Below, piece by piece: positions 54,593 to 63,421 of a stretch of DNA of 64,000 nucleotides (positions are counted from its first letter, which is position 1; the number at the start of each line of letters is the position of its first letter). Made by a program: the position numbers and the translations under genes. This DNA is from Leptospira haakeii. GTDB lineage: Bacteria; Spirochaetota; Leptospiria; Leptospirales; Leptospiraceae. The stretch is taken from positions 186,001 through 250,000 of the forward strand of contig NZ_NPEG01000003.1 in NCBI RefSeq assembly GCF_002812045.1, in the 5' to 3' direction. The notes beneath the pieces were generated by a model. It saw only the letters and a list, made by a program, of their open reading frames with translations, was not told the DNA's origin and did not search any database.

Positions 54593-55810
54593 ATGGAATG
54601 GAACGCAAGAAGGCTGGAGGTAGTCGAGCCTTCACCCACCCTAGCAATCAGCGCTAAGGCGGCAGAACTAAAAAAGAAAGGCGAAGATATCGTAAGTTTC
54701 GGAGCAGGAGAACCTGACTTCGAAACACCGGCCCATATTAAAGAGGCTGCTAAAAAAGCGATCGATAAGGGAATGACCCGTTACACTGCCGTTTCCGGTA
54801 CGGTGGAACTCAGAGATGCAATCATCACTAAATTCAAAAGAGATAATGGACTGGAATATTCCAGAAACCAGATCATTGTAGGAACAGGCGGAAAGCAGGT
54901 TATCTATAATTTCTTCTTAGCTACCTTAAATCCAGGAGACGAGGTTGTGATCCCGGCTCCTTATTGGGTAAGCTACGCGGATATAGTACGTCTAGCAGAA
55001 GGTAAGCCGGTCATTGTTCCTACAAGCAAAGCGGACAATTTCAGAATTTCTCCTGCACAATTAGAGAAAGCAATCACACCTAAAACAAAGGTAGTGGTTT
55101 TGAATTCTCCTTCTAACCCAACTGGTTCAGCATATTCAAGAAAGGAATTGGAAGCGATCGGAGAAGTGATCTTAAAACATAAGGTTATGGTTTTAAGCGA
55201 CGATATCTATGAGAGTATCGTTTTTGACGGATTCCAATTTTCGAATCTGGCAATGCTTTCACCTGAATTGAAAGAACTTACATTTATTGCGAACGGTGTG
55301 TCCAAAGCATACTCCATGACTGGTTGGAGAATTGGTTACGGAGCTGGGCCTTTACATATTATCCAGAACATGGATACTATTCAAAGTCAGTCTACATCCA
55401 ATCCTTCTTCTATCTCCCAAGCTGCCGCAGAAGCTGCACTAATTGGAGACCAAACATGTGTAGCTGAAATGGCCAAAGCTTTCCAAAAGAGAAGGGACCT
55501 AATCGTAGGACTTTTAAACGAGATTCCAGGCGTAGAAGTGAATGTCCCTCAAGGTGCATTCTATGTATTCCCTTACCTAACTGGAGTGTATGAGACTGAC
55601 GGTTTCAAAAAACTACAATCTGCAAGTTCAGAGACAAGCAAGAGTAAATTATTCTGTGCTCATCTTTTGGATAAGTATAAAGTAGCTGCGGTTCCAGGGA
55701 TTGCATTCGGAGACGATAATGCACTTCGTCTATCTTATGCGATGGGAGAAGAAGATATCAAAAAAGGTGTCTCAAGAATTTCCGAAATGGTAAAGGATTT
55801 CTCCCGTTAA
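54593..55810 (+). CDS. class I aminotransferase (aspartate aminotransferase type)
   Basis: A 405-residue fold type I PLP enzyme: VSFGAGEPDFETP, TRYTAVSGTVELRDAI, LNSPSNPTGSAYSRKELE, the PLP lysine in NGVSKAYSMTGWRIGYGAGP (about residue 235) and RLSYAMGEEDI. The Ib-type aspartate/prephenate aminotransferase pattern is likely, but exact substrate cannot be set. Start ATG 54593 with GAGG five bases upstream. Confidence 0.94.
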   Translation: MEWNARRLEVVEPSPTLAISAKAAELKKKGEDIVSFGAGEPDFETPAHIKEAAKKAIDKGMTRYTAVSGTVELRDAIITKFKRDNGLEYSRNQIIVGTGGKQVIYNFFLATLNPGDEVVIPAPYWVSYADIVRLAEGKPVIVPTSKADNFRISPAQLEKAITPKTKVVVLNSPSNPTGSAYSRKELEAIGEVILKHKVMVLSDDIYESIVFDGFQFSNLAMLSPELKELTFIANGVSKAYSMTGWRIGYGAGPLHIIQNMDTIQSQSTSNPSSISQAAAEAALIGDQTCVAEMAKAFQKRRDLIVGLLNEIPGVEVNVPQGAFYVFPYLTGVYETDGFKKLQSASSETSKSKLFCAHLLDKYKVAAVPGIAFGDDNALRLSYAMGEEDIKKGVSRISEMVKDFSR

Positions 55811-55814
55811 AAGA

Positions 55815-56804
55815 ATGTATTTACGTCGGTTAGTATATCTAATACTGATCGCGACATGTACATTCTCCATTTCTGCTCAAGGCAGAAAGCAGTACATCGT
55901 TTTGGATCCGGGGACAGAACTTTATCTGTTCCCGGAAAAAAAATCGGAAGTATTACGCAAACTTTCCTTCGGTGAGATTCTATCTTCTGAAAATCAAAAA
56001 GAAGCAGATTCCAAATTCCAATTACTCACAGACAAAGATGGGCTTACCGGTTGGGTGGATTCCCGTGCTTTATTTAGAATGGGAAGTAAGGGAAGTTATC
56101 CTGTAATCACAAAGGCGATCGAAAAACTTCTATACCAAGATTCTGGACCGAATGAGTTAGAATCCGTTTTTACCTATTTAACAAAAATAGAAGAAGGTCC
56201 CATCTTCCAAGGAAACGAGTATTTATTCCTGAAAATCCGTAGGTTAGTGGTATTACAAAGATACTCAGAAGTTTTACAATCTCCTGAATACAGATCCAAA
56301 TCTAGACAAAAGTTAGAAGACCTTTTAAAAAATAATCCAACTGAGCTTGCAGTATATTCCAAAACAGGAAATTGGACAGATACATTATCCAATGCGCCAG
56401 AAGGTTCTAAATTAAAAGTCAGACCAGAAACTTTTTGGAAAGTAGCAGAGGCTTATCCAAATTCTAAACCTGGAGATTTTGCAGCTTACTTAGCTGTAAA
56501 ATACACACCCGAGATCAGATGCGGAAGAGATCCGATTTGCGTTTTGCAGGATGAAGAAAACCGCAGACTAAAATATCTACTTTTGCAACCCAATGGGAAC
56601 TATGCTCCCATCTTCTCTACTCACTTAGAGAAACGACTACTTCATTTTTCCAAGGATAAAGAAACCTTGGTTTGTGATACTAAACTTCCTAAAGAATCAG
56701 GTCTTAAAAATTTCAGAAATAAAGTACAGGAACTTCCTTCTAGGTATGGAAAGAAGTTCTATTCTAAACTGAAAGTGATAGAAGAGGAATGTTTAAAGAA
56801 GTGA
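55815..56804 (+). CDS. exported protein with an SH3-like domain
   Basis: A 329-residue protein with signal peptide (LVYLILIATCTFSISAQG). Residues 30-95 look like a bacterial SH3 domain (YLFPEKKSEVLRKLSFGEIL, LTGWVDSRALFRMG). The remainder is helical, with EVFTY/LIKIR type segments of no known family. It may bind cell-wall peptides. It follows the aminotransferase by four bases and ends 16 bases inside the next gene. The cysteine pair RCGRDPICVLQD could form a disulfide. Confidence 0.78.
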   Translation: MYLRRLVYLILIATCTFSISAQGRKQYIVLDPGTELYLFPEKKSEVLRKLSFGEILSSENQKEADSKFQLLTDKDGLTGWVDSRALFRMGSKGSYPVITKAIEKLLYQDSGPNELESVFTYLTKIEEGPIFQGNEYLFLKIRRLVVLQRYSEVLQSPEYRSKSRQKLEDLLKNNPTELAVYSKTGNWTDTLSNAPEGSKLKVRPETFWKVAEAYPNSKPGDFAAYLAVKYTPEIRCGRDPICVLQDEENRRLKYLLLQPNGNYAPIFSTHLEKRLLHFSKDKETLVCDTKLPKESGLKNFRNKVQELPSRYGKKFYSKLKVIEEECLKK

Positions 56805-57589
56805 AACTTTTCTTTAAAGAATATCCACCCAAAGAAACCGCAAAGTTAACTACTCCTATCTTAATATTACATGGACTGTTCGGTTCTTCCAAAAACTGGG
56901 TAAGTGTTTCCGATTTTTTAAGCTCTTATTCCAAAGTATATAGTTTGGATCTCAGAAACCACGGAGATTCCCCGCATTCTCCGGAACATTCTTTGAGTTT
57001 AATGGCAGAAGATATAAAAGAATTTATAGAAGATCATAAACTTGATAAAGTAATTCTACTTGGTCATTCCATGGGGGGCTTAGTCGCAATGACATTCGCG
57101 CTTAGGCATCCTGAAAAGGTAGAAGATCTGATCATTCAAGATATAGCTCCTAGAGACTATGAATTTAAATACGAAGGGGAGCTTGCAGTTTTAAGAACGG
57201 ATCTTTCCACCTTTAAAAATAGACAAGAAATTGATTCTGCTACTTCTGGGTTCGTTACAAATCCATTTATCCGAAATTTTTTACTAATGAACCTGGATAG
57301 AACAGAAACCGGGCAATATCGTTGGAAACTGAATGTGGATGCGATCTCTCATTCTAAAAATATGTTTCAGGCGGAATTTTCCGGGGCGGACAAACAATAT
57401 TCTGGAAAAGTGATATTTATCATAGGTGGCGATTCGGAATATTTTCATACAAGCGATAAGATTGTATGTTTAGAATATTTCCCGAACGCGAAATTTGAAA
57501 CAATTCCAGGTGGAGATCATTATATCCATTTTACCAAAGCGGAGGAATATCGTAAGATACTGACCGCTTTTATGGATTCTGTCGTTTAG
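56789..57589 (+). CDS. alpha/beta hydrolase (YbfF-like esterase)
   Basis: A 266-residue alpha/beta hydrolase: LILHGLFGSSKNW (oxyanion), LDLRNHGDSPHS, the nucleophile in LGHSMGGLVAM (Ser near residue 95), a late His in GGDHYIHFTKAEEY. LHGLFGSxxNW and RNHGxSP mark the YbfF/ABHD11 group of acyl esterases. It overlaps the SH3 protein by 16 bases and, at its 3' end, the convergent symporter gene by 20 bases. Confidence 0.9.
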   Translation: MFKEVKLFFKEYPPKETAKLTTPILILHGLFGSSKNWVSVSDFLSSYSKVYSLDLRNHGDSPHSPEHSLSLMAEDIKEFIEDHKLDKVILLGHSMGGLVAMTFALRHPEKVEDLIIQDIAPRDYEFKYEGELAVLRTDLSTFKNRQEIDSATSGFVTNPFIRNFLLMNLDRTETGQYRWKLNVDAISHSKNMFQAEFSGADKQYSGKVIFIIGGDSEYFHTSDKIVCLEYFPNAKFETIPGGDHYIHFTKAEEYRKILTAFMDSVV

Positions 57590-59036
57590 AGTTCAGGAAA
57601 ATAAATCCTGAAAGGAATGCAAAAGTCCAGAACAAGATCATTCCAAGTGGAACAAGAACTGTAAAATTGTAGTTCTTCACTGTTCCTGAAATTCCAGTCA
57701 CCAGGATAGAACCGGCCAAGGCTAATGCCAATCCCAGATCAGAAACAATAATTCTTTTTCTTAAGAATGGGATCACTTCTGTTAAGAATACAGCCACCAT
57801 AGAACCCACTGTAAAGGAAGAAATCTTGAGTCCTAATTCTAAAAGACCTTTTGTGTAAGTTTCGGGAAGGGAGAAAAAGAAGAAGGAACTAAAGAAAAGT
57901 AAGATCCCGAAGAAAACGGAAGATAACTTTTGTCCTCCTAAATTCCAGCCGAAATCCGCTTTCGCAGTTAAAGATAGTGAGTTTATAGAACTGGATAATG
58001 TGGACATTGTAGATGCCAATATCCCGGAAAGTAGGAGTCCTAAAAACGGAGCTGGAACTTCTTCTATTAGAAATTTGGAAAATACCTTGTCTTGAGCGAT
58101 TGTTTGTCCATTGAACTTATAAAATAAGAAAGTCCCGATTCCCAAAAATAGTATCATTTGGAAGAAAACCGCAATTCCGGAACCGATCATTGCCTTTTGA
58201 GCGTCTTTTACGTTTCTGGCAGCAAGAGACCTTTGGATAAACATTTGGTCCGCTCCGTGGGTCCCTAAACTAAGCAAGGCTCCTCCGAGCACAGCCCAAG
58301 GCATAAAGTAAGTCGCAGAAGTGTTTTCCCATTCTAGGAATTTCAGTTTGTTTCCTTGCCAAGCGGAAGAGATGACTGTTAAAGGTTCTGGATTTGATTG
58401 ATAGAGCAAAACGAGTGCGAATACTCCTCCGAATACATATACAAAATATTGTAATGTGTCCACCCAGACAACTGATCTGAATCCGCCTTGCATCGTATAT
58501 AAAACTGTGATCAAGGTGACGATTGCTAAGGTCCAAACCCCAATCGAGTATTGACTAAACGAATAGGGTAAAATTTTAGGAAGGCCTAATTCTAATAACA
58601 TAGCGACTGGAAGAGTGGATGCATAAAGCCGGACACCATCTCCTAAAACCCTGGTAACAGAAAATAGACCTGACATTGTTTTTTGGGATTTTCTTCCAAA
58701 TCTGGTGCCGACCCATTCGTAAACGGAAAGAAAATTATGGTGATAGGTGAGTGGGATAAGAACTAATGCAACGACTGTCCTTCCTAAAATATATCCGAAC
58801 ACAACCTGTAAGAATGTAAAGTTTCCTGAATAAGCGATTCCAGGAACGGAAAGAAAGGTCAATGCAGAGGTTTCCGTCGCTACAATGGAAAGTGAAAGTG
58901 GAACCCAAGAAAGAGATCTGTTCGCTAAGAAGAATTCCTTGGATTCTGAACTATTACGTCCGGATTTATAACCGGAATAAAGAACGATCCCAAAATAGAA
59001 AAATAAAACCAGAGCATCGGACCAAGCAAAATGCAT
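57570..59036 (-). CDS. sodium:solute symporter (SSS family)
   Basis: A 488-residue transporter with about 13 helices: LSIVATETSALTFLSVPGIAY (helix 2 sodium-site region), GDGVRLYASTLPVAM, the helix GGFRSVVWVDTLQYFVYV, and LLSGILASTMSTLSSSINSLS (helix 8, sodium site). The family moves sugars, proline, or other solutes with Na+. I start at the ATG 59036 rather than TTG 59072. No substrate can be named. It is divergent from thrB. Confidence 0.93.
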   Translation of the reverse strand: MHFAWSDALVLFFYFGIVLYSGYKSGRNSSESKEFFLANRSLSWVPLSLSIVATETSALTFLSVPGIAYSGNFTFLQVVFGYILGRTVVALVLIPLTYHHNFLSVYEWVGTRFGRKSQKTMSGLFSVTRVLGDGVRLYASTLPVAMLLELGLPKILPYSFSQYSIGVWTLAIVTLITVLYTMQGGFRSVVWVDTLQYFVYVFGGVFALVLLYQSNPEPLTVISSAWQGNKLKFLEWENTSATYFMPWAVLGGALLSLGTHGADQMFIQRSLAARNVKDAQKAMIGSGIAVFFQMILFLGIGTFLFYKFNGQTIAQDKVFSKFLIEEVPAPFLGLLLSGILASTMSTLSSSINSLSLTAKADFGWNLGGQKLSSVFFGILLFFSSFFFFSLPETYTKGLLELGLKISSFTVGSMVAVFLTEVIPFLRKRIIVSDLGLALALAGSILVTGISGTVKNYNFTVLVPLGMILFWTFAFLSGFIFLNSKRQNP

Positions 59037-59156
59037 ACGCGAGCATTCTTTCTTTCGCGAAGTTGAGCGCAAATCAGAATTCTTTCTATTTTAGAAAAGC
59101 AAATGACGATCGGAGAATTTCCCAAAAGATGGCAGAAAATCCGGATACTCGCTTCC

Positions 59157-60134
59157 ATGAGCACTCCAAAATACAAATTCCAAATTAAGGTCCCAGGAAC
59201 TTCCGCTAATTTAGGTTCTGGTTTCGATCTATTGGGATTGGCATTCCAAATTTATAACGAGTTCAGTTTTGAATTCGGAAAAACTTCAGAGTTCACTCGG
59301 AAGATCAAAGGTCCTTCTGCTCCAGTCTTTACAGATGATGAGGATCTAGTTTTACAATCGTATAAAACATATTTTTCGGTATTTGTATCTTCCCAGACCA
59401 AGTCGTCCTCTTCTCCCATTCCTTATTCTGTGACCATGGAACTGGGACTTCCTTTAAAGGGCGGTTTGGGTTCTAGTGCGAGCGCAGTGGTTGCCGGATT
59501 TTCTGCCGCAAGATTCGCTCAAGAAAAATATTTTCCGGATACAAAACTTCCGAGTGAAGCAGAGTTTTTATACCAACTCGCATTATTAGAAGGTCATCCC
59601 GATAATACAACTCCTGCTTATTTAGGCGGATTTGTTTTCTCTTATTTTGCGGAAGATAAACTTTATTATTTTAAAAGAAAATTCCCTAAGAATGTACATT
59701 GTTTCTTTCTCATTCCTGAATTGGAGATCTCGACAAATCATTCTAGGAAATGTCTTCCGGATACCTATCCAATTTCTGATATTATTTTTAATTTGAGTAG
59801 AATGTCTACTTGGTGGGAATTTTTAGAATCTGGAGAGCCTGGACTTCTAAAAAGAGCATTGGAAGATAAGATCCATACTCCTTATAGAATGAATTCTGAA
59901 TTTCCTCTTTTACCTTTGGTCCAAGAAATTGAAAAATCTGCCATTGGTATTTCTCTTTCTGGAAGTGGTCCTGCAGTTCTTGTATATACTAGAAGAAAGG
60001 ACTCTAAAAGATTGGAGAAAAAATTCTCTGAACTTACAAAACAATTTTCCGAAAAATCTGGGATAACTTGCAGGTTTGTGCGTCTTTCTCCAGATACAAC
60101 CGGAGCTAAAATCCATTTTAAAAAGATATCTTAA
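59157..60134 (+). CDS. thrB: homoserine kinase
   Basis: A 325-residue GHMP kinase that phosphorylates homoserine for threonine synthesis. IKVPGTSANLGSGFDLLGLA is the N-terminal motif, LPLKGGLGSSASAVVAG the ATP loop (about residue 98), and ISLSGSGPAVLVY the C-terminal GHMP motif. I chose ATG 59157, which places the core motif at residue 11, over ATG 59103 in the same frame; neither has a strong ribosome site. Its 3' end overlaps the convergent unknown gene by four bases. Confidence 0.93.
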   Translation: MSTPKYKFQIKVPGTSANLGSGFDLLGLAFQIYNEFSFEFGKTSEFTRKIKGPSAPVFTDDEDLVLQSYKTYFSVFVSSQTKSSSSPIPYSVTMELGLPLKGGLGSSASAVVAGFSAARFAQEKYFPDTKLPSEAEFLYQLALLEGHPDNTTPAYLGGFVFSYFAEDKLYYFKRKFPKNVHCFFLIPELEISTNHSRKCLPDTYPISDIIFNLSRMSTWWEFLESGEPGLLKRALEDKIHTPYRMNSEFPLLPLVQEIEKSAIGISLSGSGPAVLVYTRRKDSKRLEKKFSELTKQFSEKSGITCRFVRLSPDTTGAKIHFKKIS

Positions 60135-60775
60135 TCTTCTTCCGAAGATCTTTCTTTTCCGAATGAGTATAGTCCTTTTTTATCTCTCGATCGGGTAGCA
60201 AGCCCAGGATGGATCTTCTGGACTGAGAATACGAATCTCATTCTTTCTTTTCCAAGCTTATTCACAAAAAAGTTAGAGGTAATCCCAATCTCGAAATATT
60301 GGGTCATACGATCTTTGATGATCTTATCGGAGATCCTAAATGATGCAGTTTGTCCTATGATCTCGTGGCTTTCTAATTTTTCTTGAGATTCCATTTTGGA
60401 AAAGTACTGCATACGAGGAGGTTTCATAATTGCAGGGCCGGAACGATTGATTAGAATATCATAATCTTCCGTATCTTTTCCTTTTTTTAATACGAATACT
60501 AAGTGATCGTCTTGGATGGATTTGCAAAGGGTAGGTATGTCTCCGTAGACTTGGCCTATGGAAAATCTATAAATACGTGTACTTTCCGGGACTACGATTT
60601 CGAAGGTGTCTCCTTCTTCCGGTGGGTCCATTTGGCCTGGGCGTGTTTTGGCCGCATATGGGCGTAATACTTCCCAATAAAAAAAGAATCCCATCCCTGA
60701 AACTGCAATGAGTGTCAGGACGCCTAAGGCTAAATCCAGCTTGGGAGAAAATACAAGACCTAACTCGAAAGCCAA
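60131..60775 (-). CDS. unknown membrane-anchored protein, second gene of a possibly flagellar operon
   Basis: A 214-residue protein with one membrane helix (about residues 14-36) and a soluble part containing FEIVVPESTRIYRFSIGQVY, a PilZ-like or beta-barrel-like segment GQTASFRISDKII, and a basic end. I recognise no family with certainty. Start is TTG at 60775, two bases after the stop of the upstream gene, with AAGG five bases before it. It shares the sigma-28-like promoter described at 61132-61158. Confidence 0.7.
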   Translation of the reverse strand: MAFELGLVFSPKLDLALGVLTLIAVSGMGFFFYWEVLRPYAAKTRPGQMDPPEEGDTFEIVVPESTRIYRFSIGQVYGDIPTLCKSIQDDHLVFVLKKGKDTEDYDILINRSGPAIMKPPRMQYFSKMESQEKLESHEIIGQTASFRISDKIIKDRMTQYFEIGITSNFFVNKLGKERMRFVFSVQKIHPGLATRSRDKKGLYSFGKERSSEED

Positions 60776-60777
60776 AT

Positions 60778-61095
60778 TTAACCTTTTAAATCAATTTTAC
60801 CGCGACCGGTTTTCGTTTCTGAGACAGAACTGAATCTGGAGCTTACGATCATAGATAAAAGATCTTTCATTTGCTCCGGACTGATCACTTGGCTCATTCT
60901 TTCTTCTGCACTTACCGGGGTTGGTTTCATTACCAATTCATCCCCTTTGGGATCGTTTTTCAGTTTGATTCCTTTCCAATCGGCAGCTTGGATATCCAAT
61001 ACATCTCCGACTGGTTCTAGTTCGGGTTTAGTTTCTCTCTGCACCGGAGACCAGGTCGCCGGATACTGTCCCGAATGTATACCATTTACGTTCAT
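60778..61095 (-). CDS. unknown 105-residue protein, first gene of a possibly flagellar operon
   Basis: A short hydrophilic protein, Pro/Glu-rich and probably partly disordered; only the segment SAEERMSQVISPEQMKDLLSMIVSSRFSS (in part) looks helical. No signal peptide. ATG at 61095 with GGAGG nine bases upstream is a strong start. The promoter region has a sigma-28-like site. The size and composition recall anti-sigma FlgM or flagellar accessory proteins, but I see no clear FlgM motif. Confidence 0.75.
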   Translation of the reverse strand: MNVNGIHSGQYPATWSPVQRETKPELEPVGDVLDIQAADWKGIKLKNDPKGDELVMKPTPVSAEERMSQVISPEQMKDLLSMIVSSRFSSVSETKTGRGKIDLKG

Positions 61096-61131
61096 AAACC
61101 TAAACCTCCGTTTTCAGGTTCCTATTAATTC

Positions 61132-61158
61132 CTATCGGAAATCCGATCGCTTGCTTAA
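61132..61158 (-). promoter_or_regulatory. putative sigma-28 (FliA) promoter of the 61-kb two-gene operon
   Basis: On the minus strand TTAA (61158-61155), 15 bases, TCCGATAG (61139-61132). Core and spacing equal the site before the fcpB-like gene at 1649-1675, and both resemble TAAA-N15-GCCGATAA. It lies 37 bases upstream of the ATG at 61095. Confidence 0.5.
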
Positions 61159-61325
61159 TTTTTTTTCGAAATAATTCCTATATAAGCCGGAATTTGAAGG
61201 TTTTTTTTCCTATGGACTTGGATCGATTTCTGCCTTTTTCACCCCTCGAATTATTCGTTTGCCTCCCATACTCAGCTTTCTAAATTGGCTGGTAGGGGAG
61301 CTTTTCTCCCTTTGGTAAGGATATT

Positions 61326-62393
61326 ATGTCTGAAGAAACTTCTTCCACTCTCTTAGACCGCGTTTTCGGTCCGAAATTCAAGGAGGTACTTCCTTGGATC
61401 TTTTTAGGTTATGTTCTAATATCTATCGCTATTATTGTAAAACTGTCTATCCCTGAACATTATATGAGAGTTGGGACTTTCGGGTTCTATACTATCTCTG
61501 ATATAAAAAAAGATAACCCATCCGCTTATCGTAAGTATCTTCAGGAAAATAATCAGCAGATGTACAGGATGTTCTCGCAACTTGCTTCTCAAGAGATTTT
61601 GAAAAAGGAAGCAGCTGCTAAGGGAATTCCTGTTGAAGAGCTTACTAAGTTTGGAAGAGGGTATGAACCCGTTCAAGACGAAGTTGTCGCGGCTTATAAT
61701 CAATTCAAAGACGAGCCTGGCTTAAAAGGAAAACCTTTAGCTGCAGTCCAAGGAGAGATCGTAAAATATTTAAAGGCAGTACAAGCTGATAGAGAAAGAC
61801 AATCTTTCTTCGGAAGAATGAGAGAAGAATATAATACCGAGATTATCGGACCAGAACTTCCTCCTCCGACAAGAGTAGCGATCGATGCTAGTGAAAATCC
61901 AACTCTTGGACCTGCAGACGCAAAAGTTACTATCGTAGAATTTTCCGATTTTGAATGCCCTTATTGTGCGATGAGTCAGACCACTACTAAGGCTCTTAGA
62001 GAACAATATAAAGATAAGATCAAATGGGTCTTTAGGGACTTTCCTATGGACTTCCATAGAAACGCAATGTTTGCTCACGTTGCTGCAAATTGTGCGATCC
62101 CTCAGGGAAAATACTGGCAGTACAATAGTCTTCTTTTTGAAAACGGAAGAAAATTAGAAAAAGGGAATGTAATCAAACTGGCTCAGCAAGCTGGTTTAGA
62201 TATGGGAGCATTCAATCGTTGTATCGCCGACGAAGATAAGATCAAAGGCGAGATCGAAGCAGATATGCAAGCAGGACAAAGTTACGGAGTAAACGGAACC
62301 CCTGCATTCTTCATTAACGGTATTTTAGTGGAAGGCAATATGCCGATCCAAAATTTCACAAAGATCATCGACGAAGAGCTAAAAAATAACTAA
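61326..62393 (+). CDS. DsbA-like thiol:disulfide oxidoreductase, membrane-anchored
   Basis: A 355-residue protein: a membrane helix (about residues 21-40), a helical middle region that resembles SurA N-terminal parts (KKEAAAKGIPVEELTKF), then a thioredoxin-fold domain with the active site Cys211-Pro-Tyr-Cys214 in FSDFECPYCAMS and cis-Pro in NGTPAFFING. Probably a periplasmic oxidase or isomerase of the DsbA/Thioredoxin_4 group. ATG 61326 with GGTAAGGA upstream; the 230-base gap before it also carries the divergent promoter and a GGGGAG/CTCCC hairpin near 61295. Confidence 0.93.
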   Translation: MSEETSSTLLDRVFGPKFKEVLPWIFLGYVLISIAIIVKLSIPEHYMRVGTFGFYTISDIKKDNPSAYRKYLQENNQQMYRMFSQLASQEILKKEAAAKGIPVEELTKFGRGYEPVQDEVVAAYNQFKDEPGLKGKPLAAVQGEIVKYLKAVQADRERQSFFGRMREEYNTEIIGPELPPPTRVAIDASENPTLGPADAKVTIVEFSDFECPYCAMSQTTTKALREQYKDKIKWVFRDFPMDFHRNAMFAHVAANCAIPQGKYWQYNSLLFENGRKLEKGNVIKLAQQAGLDMGAFNRCIADEDKIKGEIEADMQAGQSYGVNGTPAFFINGILVEGNMPIQNFTKIIDEELKNN

Positions 62394-62424
62394 GCTCTAG
62401 TATATAAAAAGTTAGGAGTTTCAA

Positions 62425-63405
62425 ATGGCAAAAACAGTTAAGGTAGCAGTTACGGGTGCCGCTGGGCAGATCGGGTATTCTTTATTATTTAGGATCGCAT
62501 CTGGTCAAATGTTCGGAGCGGACACTCCTGTAGAGATCCAAATGTTAGAACTGGAAGCGGCTCTTCCTGCTGCTAAAGGTGTGATCATGGAATTAGAAGA
62601 CTGCGCCTTTCCTCTTTTGCAAAAAGTAAGTGTTTCCGCGGATCTAGATGTTGCTTTTAAAGATATCAATTGGGCGCTACTTGTAGGTTCCGTTCCAAGA
62701 AAAGCTGGAATGGAAAGAAGCGACCTTCTTAAAATTAACGGTGGAATTTTCGTAAACCAAGGAAAAGCAATCGAGAAGAACGCTGCTTCCGACGTAAGGG
62801 TTTTAGTTGTCGGTAACCCTTGTAATACAAACTGCCTTATCGCTATGAATAACGCGAAAGGAGTTCCTACAGATCGTTGGTTTGCAATGACCAAGCTGGA
62901 TGAGAACCGCGCTAAATCCCAACTTGCGATCAAGTCTGGAAATTTAGTAAAAGATGTAACGAATCTTGCGATCTGGGGAAATCACTCTTCTACTCAATAC
63001 CCTGACTTCTATAACGCTAAGATCGGTGGAAAAATCGCAACTGATGTGATCAAAGATCACGACTGGTTAAAAGGCGATTTTATTAAGAATGTTCAACAAC
63101 GTGGAGCAGAGATCATTAAAGCAAGAGGGGCTTCTTCTGCTGCGTCTGCTGCTAATGGAGTTGTTGATACTGTTCGTCAGATCATCACTCCTACCCCAGC
63201 AGGAGATTGGTTCAGTGTTGCTGTAACTTCTGACGGATCTTACGGTGCGGATAAGGGACTGATCTTCGGATACCCTGTTAAATCCGATGGAACTAAAGTT
63301 GAGATCGTTAAAGGATTAGAATTGAATGACTTTGCAAAAGAGAAATTCAATATCACTCATGACGAACTCAAGTCGGAAAGAGACGAAGTAAAAGGGATGT
63401 TATAA
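62425..63405 (+). CDS. mdh: malate dehydrogenase
   Basis: A 326-residue NAD-dependent MDH of the type 2 (cytosolic-like) group: [19 protein letters not shown] (nucleotide loop), [16 protein letters not shown] (substrate Arg loop), [13 protein letters not shown], and the catalytic His in [13 protein letters not shown]. It interconverts malate and oxaloacetate in the TCA cycle. Length is standard. The partial BioF-type gene starts 17 bases later. Confidence 0.97.
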   Translation: MAKTVKVAVTGAAGQIGYSLLFRIASGQMFGADTPVEIQMLELEAALPAAKGVIMELEDCAFPLLQKVSVSADLDVAFKDINWALLVGSVPRKAGMERSDLLKINGGIFVNQGKAIEKNAASDVRVLVVGNPCNTNCLIAMNNAKGVPTDRWFAMTKLDENRAKSQLAIKSGNLVKDVTNLAIWGNHSSTQYPDFYNAKIGGKIATDVIKDHDWLKGDFIKNVQQRGAEIIKARGASSAASAANGVVDTVRQIITPTPAGDWFSVAVTSDGSYGADKGLIFGYPVKSDGTKVEIVKGLELNDFAKEKFNITHDELKSERDEVKGML

Positions 63406-63421
63406 TCCCTACGGAAATCCT

